A program made the translations under genes and the position numbers. 64,000 nucleotides of DNA, from NCBI RefSeq assembly GCF_001469895.1, contig NZ_LOPY01000060.1:1-64000 (forward strand), in the 5' to 3' direction. Below are positions 43,100 through 51,655 of the stretch, in pieces (positions within the stretch are counted from its first letter, which is position 1; every line of letters begins with the position of its first letter). The notes under the pieces are model-generated. The model ran no database searches. It had not been told where the DNA came from and saw only the letters and a program-made list of their open reading frames with translations. Source of the stretch: Pseudoalteromonas sp. XI10 (GTDB lineage: Bacteria > Pseudomonadota > Gammaproteobacteria > Enterobacterales > Alteromonadaceae).

Positions 43100-43447
43100 A
43101 TGTCTGTGACTATTTATCATAATCCACGTTGTTCAAAATCGCGTGAAACACTTGCCCTATTAGAAAGCAATAACGTACGACCAAGTGTTGTTGAATACCT
43201 AAAAACACCGCTTAATGAACAACAAATCTCGACTTTAATTAGCCAACTGGGCTTTACTTCAGCGCGTGAGTTAATGCGTACTAAAGAAGACATCTACAAA
43301 GAGCTTGAGCTTAAAAACGAACAAAACGAAGACAAATTAATTGCTGCAATGGCCGCCAATCCAAAACTAATCGAGCGCCCAATTGTTGAAAATAACGGCA
43401 AAGCTGCTCTAGGTCGTCCACCAGAAAACGTATTAAGCGTACTTTAA
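43100..43447 (+). CDS. arsC: ArsC family arsenate reductase (glutaredoxin type)
   Basis: 115 aa. The active-site Cys11 lies in YHNPRCSKSRETL, and the anion-binding arginine in ERPIV is present, both typical of the glutaredoxin-dependent ArsC family. It overlaps the WrbA-like gene by one base (TAATG). No arsenite pump or ArsR is nearby, so housekeeping expression is more likely than an arsenic operon. Confidence 0.93.
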   Translation: MSVTIYHNPRCSKSRETLALLESNNVRPSVVEYLKTPLNEQQISTLISQLGFTSARELMRTKEDIYKELELKNEQNEDKLIAAMAANPKLIERPIVENNGKAALGRPPENVLSVL

Positions 43448-44001
43448 TGGCTATAAACATTGTTGTGCTATACCACTCAAGCCATGGCTCTGTAGAAGCA
43501 ATGGCACATGAGATAGCCGAGTCGATTGAGCAACACGGTGCAACTGCCTTATTGCGCACGTTCGTTAAACGTCAGCCACACGATATTGTGATCAGTAAAG
43601 ATGATCTAATTAATTGTGATGGCTTAGCCTTTGGCACCCCTACCCGATTTGGCATGATGGCCTCACAAGCTAAGAGCTTTTGGGAAACAACCAGTGATCT
43701 ATGGCTTAAAGGTCAGCTGATAGATAAACCTGCTTGCGTTTTTTCGTCATCAAGCAGTATGCATGGTGGTAACGAAGCTACCTTGTTGAATCTATCACTG
43801 CCGTTGTTACATCACGGCATGATGTTGCTTGGCGTGCCTTATGAGGTACCTGAGTTATTAGCAACTGAAACCGGCGGTACACCATACGGTGCAACTCATG
43901 TGGCCGGTAGCAATAACAGCAATGTGTTAAGTAAAGACGAAATTAAAATTTGCCAAAGTGTTGGAAAACGCTTGGCACTGATTGCGAGTAAATTACAATG
44001 A
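43447..44001 (+). CDS. WrbA-family flavodoxin / NAD(P)H:quinone oxidoreductase
   Basis: 184 aa. FMN loop VLYHSSHGSVEAMA is followed by FGTPTRFGMMASQAKSFWE and the second flavin loop FSSSSSMHGGNEATLL, as in WrbA. The stretch TETGGTPYGATHVAG is also diagnostic. WrbA-type enzymes reduce quinones by two electrons. The start overlaps arsC by one base and its end overlaps the DUF2069 gene by four, so the three are coupled. Confidence 0.92.
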   Translation: MAINIVVLYHSSHGSVEAMAHEIAESIEQHGATALLRTFVKRQPHDIVISKDDLINCDGLAFGTPTRFGMMASQAKSFWETTSDLWLKGQLIDKPACVFSSSSSMHGGNEATLLNLSLPLLHHGMMLLGVPYEVPELLATETGGTPYGATHVAGSNNSNVLSKDEIKICQSVGKRLALIASKLQ

Positions 44002-44453
44002 GCTTGGAACCTGAGCTAAATCAGCCTGTTGCCAAAAAACCTATTACAAAACGATTCCAACGTTTTGCGCTGATTGGTTATATCGGCTTATTAGTTTTAA
44101 TGCCAATTTGGCTGTTTTTAATTGCCCCAAGAGAAGGCCACAGTAACGCCTTTATCTTTGTTGTTTATATACTGCCTCTACTGTTACCACTCAAGGGCAT
44201 TATTCAAGATAAGCCTTATACCTACGCGTGGGCAAACTTTATCGTGATGTTCTATTTTATTCATGGTTTTACATTACTATGGGTCGCACAAGAACAGCTG
44301 ATTTGGGTATTACTTGAGTTAATCTTTGCCAGTCTGATGTTTATTGGCTGCACCTATTATGCTCGCCATCGCGGACAAGAGCTTGGCCTTAAGATACGTA
44401 AATTAAAAGAAGAGCTGGCCGAAGAAAAAGCCGCTCATGAACACGATAAATAA
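43998..44453 (+). CDS. DUF2069 family membrane protein
   Basis: 151 aa with about four membrane helices between residues 22 and 117 and a charged C-terminal coiled tail (KIRKLKEELAEEKAAHEHDK). The loop EGHSNAFIFVVYILPLLLPLKGI and the position after arsC-wrbA match DUF2069. Function unknown. It overlaps the preceding gene by 4 bases (ATGA). Confidence 0.88.
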   Translation: MSLEPELNQPVAKKPITKRFQRFALIGYIGLLVLMPIWLFLIAPREGHSNAFIFVVYILPLLLPLKGIIQDKPYTYAWANFIVMFYFIHGFTLLWVAQEQLIWVLLELIFASLMFIGCTYYARHRGQELGLKIRKLKEELAEEKAAHEHDK

Positions 44454-44480
44454 TACCGATTCGTTTATCAAAAATGAAAC

Positions 44481-44510
44481 AAAAAACGGCAACCAAGGTT
44501 GCCGTTTTTT
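44481..44510. terminator. Terminator after the DUF2069 gene
   Basis: Six A, then ACGGCAACC/GGTTGCCGT around AA, then six T: a strong hairpin between convergent genes. Confidence 0.95.
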
Positions 44511-44537
44511 ATGTCACTTTATAAAGTTTTTATGCGT

Positions 44538-45875
44538 TCACACCAACTCTGCTAAGGTGGCTAGCGCTACAATACTTGCCAGACCCACTTGGCCAATTAA
44601 GCTAAATAATGAGAACAACCTTAAAATAAACAGCCCCCATGGATGGCGAATATGCGGGTAAAGCGCACAGCGTTTCAAGCTTGTGGCAAAGAAAAAGCAT
44701 AAGATCGAAACCAGCGTAAAACTCAGCGTTAACTCACTTTTAATAGCAATGCTATCGTCAAAAAAGAAGAACAACTGCACAGGTAGTAACACAGTTACAA
44801 TCGCATGGAGTAAGTGCACTTTTTTAACGCGATCAAACTGCCCTTCTGGCGAAAGCTCTTTAATGCCAAAGTCATGCTCTAGGCACTTCACTAAGTTATC
44901 CGCTTTAATGCTAACTGCTAGTCGGTAGCAACTTAGACCGTCGTTGTTACGAACTCTAAAGTCATAGCCCGCTTTTAAAAGCAACACCAGTAAAGGTCCA
45001 TTCTCGGCTAATACAGCGTAATGTAATGCTGTATTACCTTTATTGTCTTGGGCTTTCTTATCTTGATGTTCAAGTATTGTCTCAACAACATTCACATAGC
45101 CTTTTTCAGTAGCCCACATAAAGGCTGTTTTACCGTTTTCGTCAGCTAAAGCACCTGTTGCGCCTTGCTCAATGAAACGCTTTGCCATGGTTTGTTTAGC
45201 ATTTTCGTGGCTTAAGTGGGCAAGTAAAGCTTGTTCAAGTAACGATGCTGAATCAACATCAGGTGATACAAGTTTTAGTAAGGTGAAGTAATCTTCACCG
45301 TGAGCAACTTTTTCAGCCGCAAGCGCTGTTAATGCTTCAAGATCAGCCACTGAGTCAGGAATAAAACCACTAAAACGCTCCCTAAAGTCAACTTCGGTCC
45401 ACAGCTCTAATACATCGTCCGCAGACATTTTCGCACCGTGATTAAGTACATGTTCAATCACAGTAAAATAGCGACGATTAAATAACTGGTGGATGAGAGT
45501 TATAGGGGTTTTAACGGCCGATTGAGCAAATGCGCTAGCGTACTTCTCTAAGCGCTGGCATAACATTAAAACAAGACTTTCAGGGGTGTAGTCGTTTTCT
45601 AAAAAATGCGTTTTCATAGCATTAATATAATGCAACGCAGCTTCATCAAACTCAGAAATATGTTGGAAATAACACTCTTCAAACGGTTCAAGAGGGGTCA
45701 ACCAAGTAAGGTAGTAAATAGGCGGAAGAACCGTCGTACACACACCGTCATCTTCATTAGTAGAACGACATGCCGGCCAAGCTTCTAAAGCATCTAAGAT
45801 ATAGGCCCCGTTTTGTTCAGCTAATCCTTTGATTAGTAACGGGTATTCCTTTGGCCAAATCAGTACATTTTCCAT
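44538..45875 (-). CDS. Ankyrin-repeat protein with C-terminal membrane segments
   Basis: 445 aa from the ATG at 45875; a TTG at 45923 would add 16 residues but is less likely. The first half is helical and unrecognised. Around residues 235-340 there are about three ankyrin repeats (ENGKTAFMWATEKGYVNVV, NKGNTALHYAVLAENGPLLVLLL, NNDGLSCYRLAVSIKADNLV). The last 90 residues hold two or three hydrophobic helices, so the protein is tethered to the inner membrane with the repeats probably in the cytoplasm. The role is unknown. Confidence 0.85.
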   Translation of the reverse strand: MENVLIWPKEYPLLIKGLAEQNGAYILDALEAWPACRSTNEDDGVCTTVLPPIYYLTWLTPLEPFEECYFQHISEFDEAALHYINAMKTHFLENDYTPESLVLMLCQRLEKYASAFAQSAVKTPITLIHQLFNRRYFTVIEHVLNHGAKMSADDVLELWTEVDFRERFSGFIPDSVADLEALTALAAEKVAHGEDYFTLLKLVSPDVDSASLLEQALLAHLSHENAKQTMAKRFIEQGATGALADENGKTAFMWATEKGYVNVVETILEHQDKKAQDNKGNTALHYAVLAENGPLLVLLLKAGYDFRVRNNDGLSCYRLAVSIKADNLVKCLEHDFGIKELSPEGQFDRVKKVHLLHAIVTVLLPVQLFFFFDDSIAIKSELTLSFTLVSILCFFFATSLKRCALYPHIRHPWGLFILRLFSLFSLIGQVGLASIVALATLAELV

Positions 45876-46138
45876 TAAAAAAACACAACTCCGCTGCACA
45901 TTATTCGATGTCTTATTAAGCAACTAGTTATAGCAAAATTTAACTGACAGTTTGCTTAATATTGCGACCAATAACACAGTATCTGAACAGATACTTTGGT
46001 AAACAAGAAAAGTAGCATGATTCTACCACAGAGCGTTACAGGTGCTAGCGCAAAGTAGGTGATTTTTAAAGAAAATAGAAAAGCAGCGGCACATGGACGG
46101 TACTCACTGCTTGGTTGGAGACTGAAAGTAGCTAAAAC
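45876..46138. other. Intergenic stretch between the ankyrin and MlaC-like genes
   Basis: No credible gene is visible. It should hold the promoter of the ankyrin gene (minus strand), which I could not place with confidence. Confidence 0.5.
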
Positions 46139-46164
46139 GCTCGATGAGGTGAAGGTAATCGAGC
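46139..46164 (-). terminator. Probable terminator after the MlaC-like gene
   Basis: GCTCGAT (46139-46145) pairs with ATCGAGC (46158-46164) around a 12-base loop. On the minus strand it is followed by GTTTTAGC. It lies 12 bases after the stop codon. Confidence 0.65.
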
Positions 46165-46175
46165 TTTAAGCTAAC

Positions 46176-46769
46176 TTACTTACTTGCTAATTCGTGTGTC
46201 ACTTCATCAATGCCAACTTGGCTGATGCGCTGTAAAACTTCTTTTTGCTTCGCGCTTAACAGTGAAATGCCTTCAGCAACGATATCGTATACTTTCCACT
46301 GCTTATCTTTGCCTTGGCGTAATTTAAAGTGCAAATCGATGGCTGGCGCATTGTCATCAACAATTTGCGTTTTAACTGTTGCATAACCATCGTCGATTAG
46401 CTGTGATTGATCAAAAATAACTTTTTGGCCTGTGTATTTCATTAGTGCGCCGGCATAAGTTACTGTTAAGTAATGCTCAACCGCAGCAATAAAATCAACA
46501 GCTTGGTCACGGCGTAGGCCTTTAATGTGCTTACCTAAAAGCTTATACGATACAAACTTAATATCCATGTGCGGCAATAAGCGTTTTTCTACAATGTTCG
46601 CCATTGCTTCTGAGCTGGCATCGCCTTTTGCATTTACATTTGCGATATCAACAAATAAATCTGCTGTGACTGATTCTAATAGTTGCTTAGGCGAGCGGTC
46701 TTCGCTGGCAAAAGCAGATGCAGTAAAAAGTGCTGCAATTAGCAAAAATGAGTTAACTAGTTTGGTCAT
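46176..46769 (-). CDS. MlaC/Ttg2D-family periplasmic phospholipid-binding protein
   Basis: 197 aa from the ATG at 46769, which has GAGG 8 bases upstream; a GTG three codons earlier is weaker. The signal peptide (KLVNSFLLIAALFTASAFAS) is followed by the MlaC pattern: SPKQLLESVTADLF, RLLPHMDIKFVSYKLLGKH, VEHYLTVTYAGALMKYTGQKV and GISLLSAKQKEVLQRI. MlaC shuttles phospholipids between outer-membrane MlaA and the MlaFEDB complex. Here it stands alone, without mlaF/E/D/B, so it is either a second copy or an orphan paralogue. Confidence 0.88.
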   Translation of the reverse strand: MTKLVNSFLLIAALFTASAFASEDRSPKQLLESVTADLFVDIANVNAKGDASSEAMANIVEKRLLPHMDIKFVSYKLLGKHIKGLRRDQAVDFIAAVEHYLTVTYAGALMKYTGQKVIFDQSQLIDDGYATVKTQIVDDNAPAIDLHFKLRQGKDKQWKVYDIVAEGISLLSAKQKEVLQRISQVGIDEVTHELASK

Positions 46770-47004
46770 CGTATTCACCTCTCAACGAAAATTTTCGCTA
46801 ATATACCGATATTAAATCCATAAAAAAAGAAACAATCCGACACCGTTTTAATGCCAATTAAGCACCAATCGATTTTTCCCATAGTTTTCAGTTAATTGCT
46901 AAAAAATATGAGAATGTGCACAGCTTCTGTGTTTTTACGCACATTGAAAAGTTCTTACCCCCGCCCTTATCTACTTGCTCACAGTCATAATGAGAAGTAC
47001 CGAG

Positions 47005-47541
47005 ATGAAACTAAAACACCCACTAAAAGCACTTATGTTAGGTGTAGCCGCCCTACTAGCAACACCGACTTATGCTGCTTCAAACCATGGCTATGCCGTT
47101 GATTACATTCAAGGTGAAGGGGATGTAAAAGGCTTAAAGCTGGCCTACCAGTATCATATACCCAATGAAAAGCTGCCCTTTCAACACGCCCGTTTGTACT
47201 TCGAGTCTAGTTTTAATATTTGGCAGTATGGCAAAGACAACAAACATCAAACGAATATCGTGTTAGCTATGTCTCCGGTGATCCAATACCCTGTATTTAA
47301 TGTGAAAAACATGCCTGTTTATGTAGAGTTTGGGATTGGCGTTTCACTGTTGGATGACACCCATTTTGCAGGTAAAAACGTTAGTACTCACTATCAGTTT
47401 GAGGATAGGTTGGGCCTAGTTGCAGACTTAGGTGACGACTCAACCTTAGCTCTTAGGTATTTACATTACTCAAATGCGGGGTTCAAAAGCCCTAACCCTG
47501 GCCTTGATTTTATTTCACTGTCTTATGCAAGACGATTTTAA
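47005..47541 (+). CDS. pagL: PagL-like lipid A 3-O-deacylase
   Basis: 178 aa from the ATG at 47005; upstream in-frame ATGs lack a clear signal-peptide start. The signal peptide ends at PTYAA. The mature part is an 8-strand outer-membrane barrel ending in YARRF. The PagL active site reads HYSNAGFKSPNPGLD: His154 and Ser156 are in place, but the acid is Asp168 where PagL of Pseudomonas has Glu, at the same spacing of 12 from Ser. PagL removes the 3-O acyl chain of lipid A. Confidence 0.88.
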   Translation: MKLKHPLKALMLGVAALLATPTYAASNHGYAVDYIQGEGDVKGLKLAYQYHIPNEKLPFQHARLYFESSFNIWQYGKDNKHQTNIVLAMSPVIQYPVFNVKNMPVYVEFGIGVSLLDDTHFAGKNVSTHYQFEDRLGLVADLGDDSTLALRYLHYSNAGFKSPNPGLDFISLSYARRF

Positions 47542-47580
47542 GTGCTACTATATCGCTGTGTTTATCGGCAGGATTTCAAG

Positions 47581-47727
47581 ATGGAAACTTGGCAAATTAT
47601 AGCCATTGTTGTTGCCGTATTTGGTGTAGTAATTGGTAACCTTATGTTGCTAAAACATGCAGCAAAAATGGACTTCAAAGTGCCTAAAAGCGATGATAAT
47701 GAAGATAAAAAAAGCCCTGATAAATAA
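47581..47727 (+). CDS. DUF2897 family small membrane protein
   Basis: 48 aa from the ATG at 47581, with AGGA 8 bases upstream; a longer in-frame start has no such site. One membrane helix (IIAIVVAVFGVVIGNLMLL) is followed by a charged tail (DNEDKKSPDK). It matches the short DUF2897 family; function unknown. Its stop codon lies inside the terminator hairpin that follows. Confidence 0.82.
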   Translation: METWQIIAIVVAVFGVVIGNLMLLKHAAKMDFKVPKSDDNEDKKSPDK

Positions 47728-47740
47728 TCAGGGCTTTTTT
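47708..47740. terminator. Terminator overlapping the DUF2897 stop
   Basis: AAAAAAGCCCTGA (47708-47720) pairs with TCAGGGCTTTTTT (47728-47740); the loop contains the stop codon. It serves the plus strand and probably the convergent YjiH-like gene too. Confidence 0.93.
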
Positions 47741-47760
47741 ATTTAAGGCTTCAGCTTAGT

Positions 47761-49128
47761 TTACACTAACCAATGTGCCATTAAGACAATCACCGGTAAT
47801 GTTACTAAGGTTCTTAAAATAAAGATAAAGAACAATTCAATAATATTAACTGGGATTTTGCTACCTAAAAGCAGTGCACCTACTTCCGACATATAAATCA
47901 ATTGCGTCACACTCATTGCAGCAACGATAAAGCGTGTTACATCACTTTCGATACTACCAGCGGCAAGAATCGACGGAATAAACATATCAGCAAAGCCAAC
48001 CATAATTGTTTGTGCGGCAGCTTCAGCTTCTGGGACTTGCAATAGCTCTAAGAATGGTACAAACGGTTTGCCCATATATTCAAAAATTGGCGTATATTCA
48101 GCAATAATCAAGGCAAATGTGCCTACAGCCATAACCACAGGTAATACTGCAAATACCATATCAAATGCGTTATGTAAGCCTTCTTTTACTGTACCAGCAA
48201 AGCCTGGTGCAGTGCGTGCTTTAGCAAGTGCCACATCAAGTGAATGAGAAACTAATGTTTTACCTTCAGGCACTGATTCTGCGTCTTTATCAGGCTCTGT
48301 TCCATCTACATAGAGGTCTTTTTTAAAGCGTAGCGGTGGTAAACGAGGCACAATTAGCGCTGCGGCTAAACCTGCTAAACACACTGTTAAGTAAAACGGT
48401 GCGAAAAGGTGCTCAAGCTTCACTTGGCCAATCACAACTAAACAAAAGGTAATTGATACAGCTGAGAAAGTCGTACCAATAATAGCCGCTTCGCGTTGTG
48501 TATAATGTTTGTCTTCATACTGACGAGCGGTCATCAAAATACCCACACTGCCGTCACCTAACCATGATGCCACACAGTTAACCGCACTTCGCCCTGGCAC
48601 ACCAAAAAGTGGGCGCATAACTTTAGTTAATAAGGTACCAACTAGCTCTAACAAGCCGAAGTTTAATAATAATGGTAATAGTAAGCCCGCTAAAACAAAC
48701 ACAGAAAACAATACTGGCAACAAGTCGTTTAAAACCAGTGCACCGGTATTACCGGAAATAATCATTTCTGGCCCTTGTTTGGTGTAGGTCAAAACGATAA
48801 ACACCATACCCAGTAATCGAACACTCAGCCAAAGCCAACTAACATCAAATAAATGTTTAATTATAAAGAACTTAAGTAATGGCTGCGGTTTAAACAACTT
48901 TATCACTAAAGATAAAATACCGGTGATACAAACAATGCTGGTAATTAAACCCAGTGCAAATGGACCAATCCATTCTTGCACTGCTTTTGCCATAACAGCA
49001 ATCGGAATGGTCATTGCTTCACCTATGGGTACCGGCGTCATAAACAAGAAGACACCTATAAGTGAAGGAACGAAAAAGGTAAACAAGGTTCGCAAGTCAC
49101 TGCGATTTGCTGTGTTTAAGTTAGACAT
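47761..49128 (-). CDS. YjiH family membrane protein (nucleoside-recognition Gate domain)
   Basis: 455 aa from the ATG at 49128 (MSNLNTANRSDL); an 8-residue longer start is possible. About ten membrane helices are visible. The stretches FVPSLIGVFLFMTPVPIGEAMTIPI and GRSAVNCVASWLGDGSVGILM are typical of YjiH/Gate-domain proteins. The second Gate half includes IMVGFADMFIPSILAAG. The substrate is not established. It is separated from bamC by a strong hairpin. Confidence 0.88.
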   Translation of the reverse strand: MSNLNTANRSDLRTLFTFFVPSLIGVFLFMTPVPIGEAMTIPIAVMAKAVQEWIGPFALGLITSIVCITGILSLVIKLFKPQPLLKFFIIKHLFDVSWLWLSVRLLGMVFIVLTYTKQGPEMIISGNTGALVLNDLLPVLFSVFVLAGLLLPLLLNFGLLELVGTLLTKVMRPLFGVPGRSAVNCVASWLGDGSVGILMTARQYEDKHYTQREAAIIGTTFSAVSITFCLVVIGQVKLEHLFAPFYLTVCLAGLAAALIVPRLPPLRFKKDLYVDGTEPDKDAESVPEGKTLVSHSLDVALAKARTAPGFAGTVKEGLHNAFDMVFAVLPVVMAVGTFALIIAEYTPIFEYMGKPFVPFLELLQVPEAEAAAQTIMVGFADMFIPSILAAGSIESDVTRFIVAAMSVTQLIYMSEVGALLLGSKIPVNIIELFFIFILRTLVTLPVIVLMAHWLV

Positions 49129-49147
49129 ATTTTCAACCTGTAAAAAC

Positions 49148-49179
49148 CACAAAAAGAGCGGCTAAGCTCTTTTTGTGGT
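49148..49179. terminator. Terminator after bamC
   Basis: CCACAAAAAGAGC and GCTCTTTTTGTGG form a 13-bp stem around GGCTAA. It lies between bamC and the next minus-strand gene and begins 21 bases after the bamC stop. Confidence 0.9.
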
Positions 49180-49199
49180 GGTTTTAACTTTTTTAATTA

Positions 49200-50261
49200 T
49201 TAAATATTGATACCGCGCTGACGCAGTGCATTTTCTAATGCTTGCTGGAGGTCATTCATTGTACCAGGCTCTAATGTCGAACCTTCAGAGTCCATCCAAG
49301 TTAAACTTGTGCCGCCATCATTGGTGCGGCTAACAAGAATTTGGTATTGGCCATCTTCAATTGGAAGTTCAGATAATTCTTCGCCCCAAATTGAATCCCA
49401 TACGCTTGACTCAGGCTTTTTGTAATCAGCCGTGATCAAACCACGCTCTTGGTCAATCTCTACGATAGTGAAAGATAAGCGTTCTAAGAAACCTGAGAAA
49501 CGATCAAACACCATGTTGTAATCTTGCTCTGTAACCAGTGCCGCATTACCTTTGTTATCAAAGCCCATTTCTAATGAAATAATGCCTTGTTGTTTACGCA
49601 TATCAACTTCAAGTTGACGGTAACGGTAATCAAACTCTGCGATCACTTGGTTTAACGCACGAACTTCAAGCTGTTGCTGTAGTAATGGTGTTAACGGTAC
49701 TGAGTCACTTTTATAATCAGCAAGCTTAGAGGTTAACGAAGCTGTACGCTGATGCGACTTTTCTTCAATTGTGAAGATAAAGCGCTGTTGAGATACTTCA
49801 GTTTCAGTTTCCCAGAACCAACCTTCTTCAGGTTTAATAATGGCATACCAACCTGTTTCAATTGAATTAGAGGCTTTGTCCTCTTTTAAAGCGGCGGTAT
49901 TTTTTTCAGCTAGAACCGCTTTAATAGAGTCCCAGATAAATACATCTAAATCTTCGATACCATCGTTTTTATCAAAATAAACACGTGCTTCTGTGTCACC
50001 TTCTTCAACCCAAGTGCCTTGAGCAATGGTAATTACTTGCGCTGGCGGGCGATAGTTTTTAGCTTCAGGATTGTTGTCGTATTGCGCAACATCCATTTTA
50101 TAAGTTGGATCTTGAGCTGGTTGCGCTAATCCTGCTGGAGCTTTCACCGCTTCGTTAGCACGATAATTGCGTTTGTGGTGCGCTTCATCGGTAAAAACAC
50201 CGCACCCTGTTAAACTTACCATTACGCTTACAGCAAGCGCCTTTGAGATCCAATACTGCAC
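49200..50261 (-). CDS. bamC: Outer-membrane assembly lipoprotein BamC
   Basis: 353 aa. The lipoprotein signal ends in LTGCG, so Cys20 is lipidated. The unstructured N-terminal stretch (about 25-85, with YKMDVAQYDNNPEAKNYRPPAQV) and two helix-grip domains follow, as in E. coli BamC (344 aa). BamC is a non-essential part of the BAM machine for outer-membrane proteins. In E. coli it lies directly after dapA; here no dapA gene precedes it. Confidence 0.93.
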   Translation of the reverse strand: MQYWISKALAVSVMVSLTGCGVFTDEAHHKRNYRANEAVKAPAGLAQPAQDPTYKMDVAQYDNNPEAKNYRPPAQVITIAQGTWVEEGDTEARVYFDKNDGIEDLDVFIWDSIKAVLAEKNTAALKEDKASNSIETGWYAIIKPEEGWFWETETEVSQQRFIFTIEEKSHQRTASLTSKLADYKSDSVPLTPLLQQQLEVRALNQVIAEFDYRYRQLEVDMRKQQGIISLEMGFDNKGNAALVTEQDYNMVFDRFSGFLERLSFTIVEIDQERGLITADYKKPESSVWDSIWGEELSELPIEDGQYQILVSRTNDGGTSLTWMDSEGSTLEPGTMNDLQQALENALRQRGINI

Positions 50262-50629
50262 AGATATTTCTCCTTAGCAAACCCTTAATTTTTTTAACAA
50301 ATATATGAGTGGGTAATGCCGATTTGGTTCACTGTAAAATCACTTTTAACTTTACATTTATTGTTTTTATGCAAAAAACCCGAATAGATTGGGCTAGCGT
50401 AACGTATTTGATTGCTTATCGCCTTGCAAAATTTTAACTATGGTACTTTCTGATGCCCCTAAAAACAAGAAAGAGCGCACTTTATTCACGGCTTAATTAA
50501 TCGCCGCTATCGTTAACGGAGCAAATTATGTTAAACTTCGCCGCCGTGCGGTATTAAACTCACGTGAAATCAAAGCTTATTTAAGCTTATATCCATTGGT
50601 ATTGTTATTTACTAGGTATTTAAAATTCC
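50262..50629. other. Gene-free interval between bamC and gcvR
   Basis: This 368-base stretch separates the divergent bamC and gcvR genes. In E. coli dapA would lie on this side of bamC, but nothing resembling it remains. I see no RNA gene I can name and no convincing riboswitch. A short palindrome, AAGCTTATTTAAGCTT (50573-50588), lies about 40 bases before gcvR. Confidence 0.5.
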
Positions 50630-51163
50630 ATGACTGCTTTTACAAATCATCAGATAGTGCTCACTGCGATTGGCGAAGATAGACCCGGTATCGTTAGCGA
50701 ATTAACTCAGTTAGTGAGTGATTGCCATTGCAATATAATTGACAGTCGCATTGCTATTTTGGGCAACGAATTTACCTTTATCATGCTATTAGCAGGTGAT
50801 ATGTCGGCAATTAGCCGTATTGAACATACATTGCCAACTAAAGGTATGGAGCTTGGTCTTTTAACCATGATGAAACGCACAGCAAGTCATGTTGCATGTG
50901 AATTTTGTGCCGGTTACACCCTCGAATACACAGGTATTGATACACCAGGAACATTAAGTAAAGTTACGCGCTTTTTTGCTGATAACAACATCAGCATTTG
51001 TTCACTTAAGTCAGACACTTACGATGAAGATGACGAGCTTAAAATGCGCTGCGAACTAGAGTTTAATATTCCTGTTGAAGTCGATATTGATAACTTTAAA
51101 GTGAGCTTTGAAGATCTTTCTCGTAGTTTGAACGTAGATTATATTTTCAGACGCATTCGCTAA
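50630..51163 (+). CDS. gcvR: Glycine cleavage system repressor GcvR
   Basis: 177 aa with two ACT domains. The first opens with IVLTAIGEDRPGIVSELTQLVSDCHCNIIDSR. The second has TLEYTGIDTPGTLSKVTRFFADNNISICSLKSDTY (domain about 90-175). GcvR has no DNA-binding part; in E. coli it binds GcvA and blocks activation of gcvTHP when glycine is scarce. bcp starts 10 bases downstream, the same pair as in E. coli. Confidence 0.93.
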   Translation: MTAFTNHQIVLTAIGEDRPGIVSELTQLVSDCHCNIIDSRIAILGNEFTFIMLLAGDMSAISRIEHTLPTKGMELGLLTMMKRTASHVACEFCAGYTLEYTGIDTPGTLSKVTRFFADNNISICSLKSDTYDEDDELKMRCELEFNIPVEVDIDNFKVSFEDLSRSLNVDYIFRRIR

Positions 51164-51173
51164 GGAGCAAAGC

Positions 51174-51653
51174 ATGAAAACAATTAATCCATTACAAGCA
51201 GGCGATACAGCCCCTGCTTTTAGCTTACAAAATCAGAATGACGAAACTATCGTGCTAGCTGATCTTTTAAAAGAGCAGCAAGTACTGGTTTATTTCTACC
51301 CTAAAGCGTCAACACCAGGTTGTACTGTACAAGCAGAGAACTTACGTGATGAAAAAGCTGAGCTTGCTAAATTAAATACGCGTGTTGTGGGGATCAGCCC
51401 AGATCCAATCAAGCGTTTAAAGAACTTTGAAACCAAAAAAGAGCTTAACTTTGATTTACTAGCCGACGAAGATCACGCAATTGCTGATGCTTTTGGTATT
51501 TGGGGTTACAAGAAGTTTATGGGTAAAGAATACGAAGGAATTCATCGTATTAGCTTCCTTGTAGGCCAAGACGGCAAAATCAAACATGTGTTTGATAAGT
51601 TCAAAACCAAAGACCATCATCAGGTGGTGTTGGACTATTTAGCGCAGAGTTGA
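51174..51653 (+). CDS. bcp: Thiol peroxidase Bcp (peroxiredoxin, apparent 1-Cys form)
   Basis: 159 aa. The peroxidatic Cys lies in the motif STPGCTVQAENLRD. E. coli Bcp has a resolving Cys five residues later (TPGCTVQACGLRD), replaced by Glu here; I see no other Cys in the protein, so this must work as a 1-Cys peroxiredoxin. Other family positions (VYFYPKA, FGIWGYKKFMG, RISFLV) are intact. It reduces hydroperoxides with an external thiol donor. A heptamer tandem repeat begins 3 bases after its stop. Confidence 0.95.
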   Translation: MKTINPLQAGDTAPAFSLQNQNDETIVLADLLKEQQVLVYFYPKASTPGCTVQAENLRDEKAELAKLNTRVVGISPDPIKRLKNFETKKELNFDLLADEDHAIADAFGIWGYKKFMGKEYEGIHRISFLVGQDGKIKHVFDKFKTKDHHQVVLDYLAQS

Positions 51654-51655
51654 TA

